Assembly: GCA_030849075.1 (NCBI GenBank)
Contig: JASAOO010003195.1
Location: forward strand, 1-28,161
Direction of reading: 5' to 3'
Length of the DNA stretch: 28,161 bases
From: Zelonia costaricensis
Lineage: Eukaryota > Euglenozoa > Kinetoplastea > Trypanosomatida > Trypanosomatidae
The translations under genes were made by a program, and so were the position numbers. How positions within the stretch are numbered: the stretch's first letter is position 1; each line of letters begins with the position of its first letter. This document shows, piece by piece, positions 18,121 through 26,240 of this stretch. The notes beneath the pieces are model-generated. The model had not been told where the DNA came from. It did not search any database and was given only the letters and a program-made list of their open reading frames with translations.

Positions 18121-20157
18121 TCAGCCTGACGCCTCGGCAGCGGTGTGCCGGGTGAGCTGCGCAAGCATGCTTTTCAGCTCTGCGAGGTCGGCGCCGAACT
18201 TGGCCACCTGCGCCGTGGTCGCCGCCCGCGCATCGTGCATGTCGCGTGTCTGCGCGGCTTGCTGCGCTTGCATGTACCCCGCGAGTGAGGCGAGGGCGTC
18301 TTCGAGGTTGGAGAGGCGCTGCTGGGTAATGCGGTCCTCCTGCAGGCGCTGGTACGCCCGCTCCTGGGCCACCAGCGCGGCCTGCTCCCGTTCCTCGGCG
18401 GCTACAACGAGACTGCGCACGTCGCTCTCCACGACGCTGGGCGACTCGGCCGAGGCGCGCGGCAATGCGGCGACACGTGCTGACGCGGCGGTCTCGCGGG
18501 GGACGACGGGCAGCTTCACGCGGCCGCTGGCGTCGCCGCTCGCTGCGACGAGGTGGCTGTAGCGGTGTGCCTCGTCGCGCTCAAAGCTGCGGGCGCGTGC
18601 GTCGGACGAGTTCGCCTCGTCCAGTGCCGTCAAACACCCGAGTTCCTCGTCCGTGTCCGCCGTCCTCGTCGTGGGGGCCGGGGACAGTGGTGGACGACCT
18701 AGCGTGGCGGCACCGGCGCCGATGGCCGTCGGTGCGGCTACGGGTGTGTGCGGGGCGCAGCTGCCGTTGCTGCGTCCGCGGGACGGCACCGCCCTGGCTT
18801 CTTCTGCGACGCTCGACGACGCGGCGGTGTTCGCCACGGCCTCCGTCGGCACGAACGGGTCTCTGTGGTGTGCGAGGCCGCCGCCTCCCTGCAGCTTGCT
18901 GCGGCGTAGCGGACGCTCGCAGCCATTGGGGGCGTCACCGGCGACGTCTGCTGCGGCCGGCGACGCGGCGCGCTGAGAACGGGCCCCTTGTGCGGTGGCG
19001 GCGGCAAGGCCGCTGCGCCACGCCAGCACCGTCTTGTCCTCCCCTCCCGCCGTGACGAACCAGCGGCCGTCCTCGGAGAAGCCGCACGCCTTCACGGCGC
19101 TCTCGTGTCCCTCGACGGTGCAGTACAGCAGCGCCTCGCGCAGGTCCCAGAGCTTCGCCGTCCCGTCGTTGCCGGCGCTGAGGAGCCAGCCGCCGTTGGG
19201 GGCAACGTCGACGCTCTGGACGCCGCGCACGTGTGCCGCGCTGTAGCGCTGCACAAGGCTCGACGACACGCGCGCCGCTGCCGGGGCACTTGTGTGGCGC
19301 AGGTCGAAGACGTGCACCGCCCCGCTGGCGTCGCCGCTGACGAGCTGGCGGCCGTCGGGGTGGAAGCGCAGGGCGTGCACGCTTGCGGTGCAGTCGTACA
19401 GCACGTGCGCAGGTGCCCGGGTGCGGGCATCCCAGACAACGATGGCTTGATCATCGCCGCCGCTGGCCACGTAGTGGGAGAAGGTGGCAGAGGTGTAGGC
19501 GCTCTGCACGGCGAGGGCCCGCACCCAGTTGGTGTGCACGGTGCTGCGATGCCGCATCGGCGCAGTGGCTGACGACGCCGATGACGACGGCGAGGATGGG
19601 GCGGCGAAGCAGCCGACAAACTTGTTGCCCGGTCCCGTGCCGATGTGGTGGCTGCTGGAGGCGTAGTTAAGGTCCCAGCACTTGACCGTCTTGTCGTCGC
19701 CGGCGGTATAGATGTGGTCGGAGCCGTCCTGCGCGAAGGCCAGTGCCCGCGCCGCCCCGGCGTGCCCACGCCAGCCGCACGTGTTGCGGTCCGCCGTCGC
19801 CGTCTCGGCGTGGAGGCCGTACGTGGCCGCGGTGCGGCGTGCGTTCGGGATCCACAGGCGCACGTACCCGTCGTGGCCGGTGCTCGCGAGCAGGTTCGCG
19901 CGCGGGCTGGCGGCTGCCGCAAACACCGGACCGCGGTGCCCCACGAAGCGCACCGCCCGCGTCGTCGCCGCGCCGTCCCACAGCATGACCGCGCCGTCCG
20001 CGCCACCCGAGACGACTCGCGGCATCTGCGATGTCTGCGTCAGTGACGGCTGAAATCCAACGGCGCAGACCCCCTGCCGGTGCCCGCGGAAGCACATCTC
20101 CAGCGTCGGCTGGAACGGGTCCACGGCGCTCGCGGTTTGGTAGGCGCTGTAGGACAT
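18121..20157 (-). CDS. WD40-repeat protein, POC1-like centriole/basal-body protein
   Basis: A 678-residue protein. Residues of about 15-385 carry seven WD40 repeats that should close into one beta-propeller. They end in the typical WD-type dipeptides, as in GADGAVMLWD, GHDGYVRLWI, GDDKTVKCWD, GGDDQAIVVWD, SGAVHVFD, GNDGTAKLWD and GEDKTVLAWR. A low-complexity linker of about 200 residues follows. The last 90 residues are a predicted coiled coil (from about 590: QRLSNLEDALASLAGYMQ to the end). A seven-bladed N-terminal propeller plus a C-terminal coiled coil is the architecture of POC1, which stabilises centrioles and basal bodies. WD40 proteins are easy to misassign, so the family is certain but the POC1 name is moderate. 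The ATG at 20157 is the first in frame; the open frame upstream begins with GTG. No ATG lies in the predicted 282-nt leader. Confidence 0.78.
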   Translation of the reverse strand: MSYSAYQTASAVDPFQPTLEMCFRGHRQGVCAVGFQPSLTQTSQMPRVVSGGADGAVMLWDGAATTRAVRFVGHRGPVFAAAASPRANLLASTGHDGYVRLWIPNARRTAATYGLHAETATADRNTCGWRGHAGAARALAFAQDGSDHIYTAGDDKTVKCWDLNYASSSHHIGTGPGNKFVGCFAAPSSPSSSASSATAPMRHRSTVHTNWVRALAVQSAYTSATFSHYVASGGDDQAIVVWDARTRAPAHVLYDCTASVHALRFHPDGRQLVSGDASGAVHVFDLRHTSAPAAARVSSSLVQRYSAAHVRGVQSVDVAPNGGWLLSAGNDGTAKLWDLREALLYCTVEGHESAVKACGFSEDGRWFVTAGGEDKTVLAWRSGLAAATAQGARSQRAASPAAADVAGDAPNGCERPLRRSKLQGGGGLAHHRDPFVPTEAVANTAASSSVAEEARAVPSRGRSNGSCAPHTPVAAPTAIGAGAATLGRPPLSPAPTTRTADTDEELGCLTALDEANSSDARARSFERDEAHRYSHLVAASGDASGRVKLPVVPRETAASARVAALPRASAESPSVVESDVRSLVVAAEEREQAALVAQERAYQRLQEDRITQQRLSNLEDALASLAGYMQAQQAAQTRDMHDARAATTAQVAKFGADLAELKSMLAQLTRHTAAEASG

Positions 20158-20439
20158 GTGCGCGCTGTCGAACCGTGGCGATGGCGGTGCGCAGGAAAGC
20201 GCTCCTCCGTACCTTCCGGGACGAAGCAAGTGCACGTGTGTCGCCGTGCTCTACGTCTGGGTTTCTATGTGTCAAGATGTGTGCCGCTGCGCTCAGCTTT
20301 GAGTTTGCGCTGAACGAGCTTGTGCGTCTCCCCCGTCGGCGAGGTGGGGCCGGGGGTGGCTGAGGTTTGTACGTGGGGCTCCACACCCGGAGGTGCTATG
20401 CCGAGTGCTGTGGCCCTCAGCGCCTGGGGTGTCCCCAGA

Positions 20440-20528
20440 CTTTAACCGACGTGGTCGTGACGGGGTCGCGAGGCGGGAGGAGTTGGACGAGCCCAAGGCA
20501 AATCGGAAGAGAGAGGTGTGTCGCGTGC
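20440..20528 (-). promoter_or_regulatory. Candidate trans-splice acceptor of the POC1-like gene
   Basis: On the (-) strand 20527-20442 is free of AG and begins with a CT-rich tract. AG follows at 20441-20440. The implied 5' UTR is about 282 nt and contains no ATG. Other AGs closer to the start lack a comparable tract. This is a weaker call than for the other genes. Confidence 0.45.
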
Positions 20529-20734
20529 TATGCGCAGAGCGCGTCTATGCGGCGGCCGATTCCAAAACCTGAAACTGTATGTGTGTGTGCTCAAGACAGA
20601 ATGAATGAGAAGACTGAAGTGCAGGCGGCCGCTCTTCGCAGGACGTGAGCGTCGGCGTGTCGATACGCGTGCGTCGCGGTACTGGAGAGATGACGCAAGA
20701 GGGAGGGGGGGAGGGGGAAGGGGAGAAGTGGCTA

Positions 20735-21262
20735 GTGCAAGGGACCTCTGGTGCGACTACGGGTGCCGCCTACCCCCCTTAACGCGCCGTACGCGAACGC
20801 AGCGGAGCAGGAATGGTGCGAGGGGTTCGCCAACTGTGGGAGCGGGACGCGTGCAATGCGAGAGTTGCGGGGGACTGCGGCCTGCAACGTCCAGCCCGGC
20901 TTCCATGGCCTGGCGGTTGTGGCGCTCAAAGCCGGCGCAACCAGCATCGCATTCGATTGCCGCGGCGAGCACGAGCGACGAGGCAGAGTCGACCCGCGCC
21001 GCAGACGGGAGGTGAGCGACTTCGATTGCGCCCCATCTCCTCCACCTCCAAGCGATGTGCGCGCCGCTTTGGTCTGCCGCGGTGATGCAGGGACACCCGT
21101 GCGCGACGGGGCGTACGGGTGTCCCTGCTCCTCTTTTGGAGTGCGTCTCGTGCGGCTTCTTGTCTGTCTGACACACCGAACCAACGCTACGCCGCACTAT
21201 GCTAAGGCAGGATGACACCAAGAGCAAAAAACACACAAAAAAACAACAACAACAAGAGAGAA
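20735..21262. repeat. Candidate SIDER-like degenerate retroposon
   Basis: About 0.5 kb whose composition is balanced and complex, unlike the simple repeats on both sides. It contains a perfect 14-bp inverted repeat and, at its right end on the + strand, an A-rich tail (about 21225-21262, A runs and CAA units). Size, location in an intergenic/3' UTR-like region, and an A-rich end fit the short degenerate retroposons (SIDER1/SIDER2) that are abundant in Leishmania. If the tail is real, the element points against transcription. I could not find convincing target-site duplications, and I could not align it to the known 79-nt signature. The open frames on both strands across it do not look like genes. 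An alternative is a conserved UTR or ncRNA region. Confidence 0.42.
21087..21128. repeat. Perfect 14-bp inverted repeat / hairpin
   Basis: GCAGGGACACCCGT at 21087-21100 is exactly repeated in inverse at 21115-21128. In + strand RNA the stem can continue through one G-U and three more Watson-Crick pairs, giving 18 bp closed by a six-base loop (21105-21110). On the transcribed strand the G-U position becomes a C/A mismatch. Confidence 0.9.
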
Positions 21263-22527
21263 TGGAGACAAAGTGAAGACAGTCGAGGCCCGCAATGGAG
21301 AGAAGGAACAGGGAACTGGGGGGAGGAGAAGGGGGAGGGAGTTGTCGCGTGTCCTTGCCGGGTCTGCCGTCAGTGAGGGACGCAGCGCTGCGTATGGCAC
21401 AAGCAGGAAAGGGAAGAGCGGGCTGAAAGGCTGTGGGAGAGGCGGGAGGCACGCGAGAATGAGTACGCGAGCGTCAGGCAGAACCCAGAACCAAAGGAAC
21501 CAGCAACATGAAAACGGTGACTGAGGTGGGTGGGTGGGAAGCGTCAGGCAGTCGCCGAGGCTGACCCGGTCATACACACGTTGTCCACACAGGCATGCAC
21601 ACGCAGGAGCCTCGGGTGCGGGGGACGAGGAGCGGGGGAGGGTGAAAGCAGGAAGAAGGACACGGAGCGGGGCTCGGGGCAGCAGGGCTGACGGAGTCAC
21701 TCGCCGCGACGCGCACACCGGCACACACGAGCTCGTGCGATGGCGTCATAAAGTCGTGCGGGGGCGGCGAGGAGGCACCAGCCACCGCTTCTCCTTTCCC
21801 CCGGTAGGTACATACACAGACACGTACACACACACACATGCGCGGGGCTCACCTCCAGTTCATGACTCACGTTCGCTCTTTATCAGCCGGCGCAGATCTG
21901 CCTCTCTTGCGAGCCCGTCTCTACATGCACGCTCACACGCACGCGTGGATGCACTACGCAGGGGAAGGCTGGTATGCGGGCCGACGGTGGAGGAGTCAGC
22001 GATGCGGGGGAGAGGGGGGGAGGGCGCTTGGGGTTGATCAGATACGCGACATGAAAGGGCAAGGGTAGGGGCGATACTGCCCGTAGCCGTGTGCGCTGGC
22101 GATGACTGGGAGACACGGAAGGGGGGGAGGCAGGACTGGGAAGGGGAGAAGTGGAACGGAGAATGCAGTGAGTGACGGTGCCGTCCCCCCGGGAGGGGGG
22201 CGGGGGGGGGGCTACGGGTCGCTGCGGGCAACCACTCGTTTGTGTGTCTGCCATGGGCAACCCTCCCTCTCACGCGAGAGGGGGGGGGGGCAAGGGGAAC
22301 AACGAGAAGAGAGAAACGATGAAAGTTGGGTGGGGGCGGATAGGGGGATGTACATGCGGGTGTGGGGGGGGGGGCGGACAGGACGGAGAGTCCTCTGAGA
22401 CAGCAGAGGCTCAATTGGCGGTGCGGCACGTAACGGCAACGGAGAAGGCGAAGAGCACACGAAGAGACAAGAAAAAAGGAGAGAAAAAGAGCGGAATATC
22501 AACGGTGCCTCACAGCGGCACACACGC

Positions 22528-22528
<1 letters not shown>

Positions 22529-22566
<38 letters not shown>
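22529..22566. repeat. (AC)19 microsatellite
   Basis: Nineteen uninterrupted AC units on the + strand, the longest dinucleotide array in the window. Confidence 0.97.
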
Positions 22567-22570
<4 letters not shown>

Positions 22571-22994
22571 ACACGTCACACAGCCGCATCATCGCGGACT
22601 TCCGTGTGTGGCAGACTGTTCTGAGGTTCATGGGCAGTTCCATGCAGAGGGGGAGGCAAAGCACGAGGGGAGTAGCGGGAGTGAGGGGGGGGGGAGCATT
22701 GGCGACTCGGGGCCGAGTCGGACGGGCAAGAGGCACACAAATCAAACACGAGCAGCGCCCAAAAGCAAGCAAGAGAAGAAGAAAAAGAAGGAGAGGGAAG
22801 CGCTTGCTGGGGATGGAGATGGCGGCGTGCACATGGACGTGAGAGAGAGAGAAGGGAGGTACAAGAAGGAGCACAGCGGCATCTGAGTTCCGCTGCGAGC
22901 CACGTGAACGGATCCGTTGGGGGGGGGAATAGGGAGAAAGCGACCCAGGAAGTGCGCCACCGCCGAAGAGCGGCCCGCACCAACAAGCGGAGGG

Positions 22995-23012
22995 CACACA
23001 CACACACACACA
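22995..23012. repeat. (CA)9 microsatellite
   Basis: Nine CA units on the + strand. Confidence 0.93.
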
Positions 23013-23463
23013 CTCGACAACGAGAGGAGAAGAAATTTACGTGGCTGAAAATGGGACACGTGAGAAGCAGGCGAATGGGGAGGAGAATGCGTGAAGGAGA
23101 AGGGGCCAGAGGAGGAAACTAAGAATTGAATACCAAACGTGTAGAGGGGGAGGGGGAGGGGCGGGCGGGCGGCGCCGCCACGCACCCAGCCTGCGTCTCG
23201 CCACACTGCACCGCACCTCAGAAGACCCCACCACCACACCAAAAGCGGAGAAACACACAGGCAACGTGAAACATCCAAGACAACCCACACCACGTACAAC
23301 AGCGAGCATCCACCTCATGGTGTGACCGCTCGCAGCCGAAGACTCACATGATCCCGCACCCCTCCGCAGAGGAGACTGGTGACAAGGGAGGGGGGAGAGG
23401 GCGTAATACCAAAAGGCCCAACAGACGAATAGGAATACCAAAGACAGAGAAGAGCGAGTGTGC

Positions 23464-23478
23464 GTGTGTGTGTGTGTG
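23464..23478. repeat. Short (GT)n microsatellite
   Basis: About seven GT units on the + strand, one of only two arrays in this orientation. Confidence 0.85.
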
Positions 23479-25057
23479 CGTGATAGGGAAGGAGGGGTGG
23501 GGAGGGGGGAATAGGGAAGGCAGTGACACGCGGCTAAAAAAGCGGAGGAGGAGGATGAGGGGGGAGGGGGGCGGTGGCAGGACAGGTGCCTGCCTGCAAA
23601 CCAGCAAACGCACAAGCGCACGCACTTGTGAACTCAAGAAGAAAAACGTGAAAGCCAAACGAAAAAAAAAAAGAAAAGTGCAACAACATGGAGCTCAACG
23701 AGTCTTGGAAACGGAGAGGGAGGATACAGCGAGAAACGAGCCACGGCGACGGGTCTGAATGGGGGAGGGAGGAGGTCCTCTCGTCACGATGCTGCGGCGG
23801 CACGGGCACAAACGCACACGCAGCCAAGAGCGCAAACGCACTCATACACGACGACAACAACAAAAAAGGGAGTTTCGCGATGCAGGGCGCCACCCCTGCA
23901 CACCAAGTACTTTGCACACACACGCTGCCAGGTAGGGTCGACCCCCACAACTGACGTCAAAACTCAAGAAGACCGCAGCCGAGTCCAACGAGGGCGGCTT
24001 TGAGAAGGACGAGAAAGAAAGCAGAAACCAACAGCTTTGAGACGATAGGTGAGGCAGCGCACATCACAGCACCATCAACCACCACGTCGACAACACAAAT
24101 GAAGAAGAAAACAAACAAAGGCGACTGACGCAATAAATCGAATTGAAAGCAAAAAAAGGAGAGCGAGGGAAGCACAACAGGGAGAACAACGGTTGCGAGA
24201 AGAACGACGAGAGCACAAGTGGACAATGAACTGGGGTGGGGGGATGGGCTGCGACTGGCCACCACCCGCGCAACCGAGGGGAACAGCAATCACGAGATGG
24301 GGGGGGGAAGAAAGAAAGGAAGGAGGGAGGGAGGGAAGGGAAGTGAGCCAAGAAGGAGCGCGGCATTGACAGAAGAAAAAAAAAAAAGAGCCGCGGCAGA
24401 GGAATACGCAAAGGACAAGGCAAGATAGAGAATGACGAAGAGGGAACAACGCACCGGCGTTGTCACACTTTGCTAGACGTGCGGGGCGCGCGAGTTTCCG
24501 CTTTTTCAGTGGTGACGCTGTCTTGCAGCGCCCACACAAATATCCACCGAATACGAGGGGCCGGATGACCACAACGAGGGGCAAGCGAGGGAAATCTAAA
24601 GAAACAGAGGGGAGCAGAGAGGGGAAGAGGGTCACGTACGAGGGAGGGGAGGAGGGGAGGCTGGCGCGTGCACACAAGCAACCTTTGCGGCACCCACCCA
24701 CGACAACACGCTGAAACTCCACAGAGAGACGACAAAGAGGAGAAAAAAAAGAGAAAATGGACACCGCGAATTGTGCGACCGGCGCGCAGCGGAGAGACTA
24801 CATCGAGTAGGAGAGCAACAACAGCCGCAACAACAACAGCAACCCAGCCCAGCCACACAACAGCTGTCGAGTCGGAAAGCACAAAAAACTGGGAGTAGAG
24901 GGGGAGGGAGGGAGAAAGAGAAGACACCAGCGAAGAAAAGAGGGAGAAGCGCAATCGCAGGCGGAGCGGGAGGGCATAGTTGACCTCGCAGGGGACGGCC
25001 AAATCCAATCTCCCCCCCCCTTGCACGATACCAGGCCGCCTGCCCCGATCGCGTGGT

Positions 25058-25408
25058 TCAACCACAAACTTGAATCCCCGCGCAGCCGCACTTGCGTGAC
25101 TTCTTTTTTTTTTTCCCTCCTTCGTAGCGGGTCTCGATTCTGTGCATGTCTCCATCTGCGTGAGTGGGGTGCCAAGGGGTGTGGCAGCAGCGCGGGAGCC
25201 CGGGGGAGGGGGTCGTATAGATCCTCTCTGGGAGACGTCGCCTCGCAGCGTCCTCGCGCGGCAGCCATCGCGTCACTGCGACATCTTTGTTGTACCTGCC
25301 GTCCAGCCCTCCCTTACCGCTTTGCTTTCCCATACCCGCGTCAGTACGGCGCGGCACCATGACCGACTCCGTCCAGGGTACACCACGAGTTGTGGCGTGC
25401 GACACCAT
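25058..25408 (-). CDS. Candidate small gene, 116-residue basic protein of unknown function
   Basis: An ATG-initiated frame of 116 residues (MVSHATTRGVPWTES to AGIQVCG). It is of mixed composition, basic and Cys-containing, with a Lys5 run near residue 99-103. It is unlike the low-complexity frames elsewhere in this region. Upstream on the same strand lies an AG-free zone with a C-rich tract (25557-25467), an AG at 25466-25465 and a 56-nt leader without ATG, so the layout of a trans-spliced gene is present. Against it: the third-position GC is only about 65 percent, lower than in the large genes. Another open frame (25155-24463) overlaps it. The Lys5 codons come from an A10 run that could instead be a retroposon tail. 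I recognise no family. Confidence 0.25.
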   Translation of the reverse strand: MVSHATTRGVPWTESVMVPRRTDAGMGKQSGKGGLDGRYNKDVAVTRWLPREDAARRRLPERIYTTPSPGLPRCCHTPWHPTHADGDMHRIETRYEGGKKKKKSRKCGCAGIQVCG

Positions 25409-25464
25409 AAGCGGAAGCGAGGTGGTGAATGGGAGTTGAGGGGGACGGGTAGTGGTGGGTGGGT

Positions 25465-25557
25465 GCTCATACGTGTGCGGGGGTGGGGGGGGGGAGAAGG
25501 ACGTCGTGACAGGTACATTCACGCAGACCGCCAAGCGACGACAACGACGCCGCCGCA
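25465..25557 (-). promoter_or_regulatory. Candidate trans-splice acceptor of the small gene
   Basis: An AG-free 91-nt zone on the (-) strand with a CT-rich tract (25500-25474) is followed by AG at 25466-25465. The motif itself is clear, but whether it serves a gene is open. Confidence 0.35.
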
Positions 25558-26035
25558 CTGAGTACGGCAGCACAGCCACTACACATCGAACGCGAGAAGC
25601 AAAGAGGTGAAAAAACTCCACCCAAAACACAAACAAAGGGCGAATGATGAAACCGGTGGCCGTGACCACCGGCGGACCACCACGACAGCCGCACTTCGTC
25701 TTGCGCTTGCCCAGCCTCCCCCGACCCTCCCATCGCGCACGCAGGGGGCGGCAGAACCGGCCCTGGAGTGACTGAGGTGCACTAGAAAGAGCATACACAC
25801 ACACGCACAAGCGTGGATTGGTGCAGGTTTGGGGTGGGGAGCAGAGAGCATAGCGACACGGGAAGTGGGGAGAGGGAGGCTGGGAGAGCGAACGGCGCGG
25901 GAAGCAAGAGGCACTGCAGTGGGCGCACGTCTGCAGCCGAGGTGGACGGAAACGGGTCGACGTGGGGGTAGGCCGGCGACTCTCCTCACAAGGCGAGGGG
26001 GGGGGGGCGTCACAGGCAGCCAAACGAAGGCACAA

Positions 26036-26069
<34 letters not shown>

Positions 26070-26240
26070 ACGCACACGCGAAAACAAAAAAGGCACGTTG
26101 ATGCGCCTGCGCGTATTGCCTCCGTGGAGCCACGCGGCGGCGGAAAGGCCGGAGAAGGGAGCCGCACCCGCCGAGGGCTGGCACAGAGACCGGGAAAGCA
26201 GCGCTGCGATGCGGACCATTGCGCGCTGGCACGGTGCAAA
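25558..26240. other. Gene-free region after the hypothetical gene
   Basis: About 0.7 kb of presumed 3' UTR of the 5'-partial gene at the right end. Apart from the CA/CACACG array I see nothing definite in it. Confidence 0.6.
26037..26078. repeat. (CA)n array followed by CACACG units
   Basis: CA units from 26037 to about 26058 run into four consecutive CACACG hexamers on the + strand, about 165-200 nt downstream of the stop codon of the neighbouring gene. Confidence 0.93.

Larger units (their letters stand above)
21263..25057. other. Long gene-free region, repeat-rich
   Basis: About 3.8 kb without a convincing gene. It is strongly purine-rich on the + strand, that is pyrimidine-rich in the transcript. 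It holds G-run clusters (22195-22375), long purine tracts (for example 24297-24347 and 24897-24935), CAA-rich stretches (21236-21255, 24808-24845) and dinucleotide arrays. Open frames are low-complexity Ser/Pro/Leu/Phe or Gly/Arg/Glu readings. It probably consists of the upstream part of the POC1-like gene and a very long 3' UTR. Confidence 0.65.

Noticed and set aside
20158..20235. 26-residue N-terminal extension of the POC1-like protein
   Set aside because: Its first codon is GTG, and the first in-frame ATG is at 20157.
23037..23320. A short (-) strand frame beginning MRWMLAVVRG with a hydrophobic N-terminus
   Set aside because: It turns into Pro/Arg/Leu low complexity, has no good pyrimidine tract and AG just upstream, and is not better than chance.
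22212..24764. Several (-) strand frames of 180-265 residues in the 6-kb gap
   Set aside because: They are low-complexity readings of CT-rich DNA (Ser/Pro/Leu/Phe/Cys-Val), overlap each other in several frames and lack domain-like segments.
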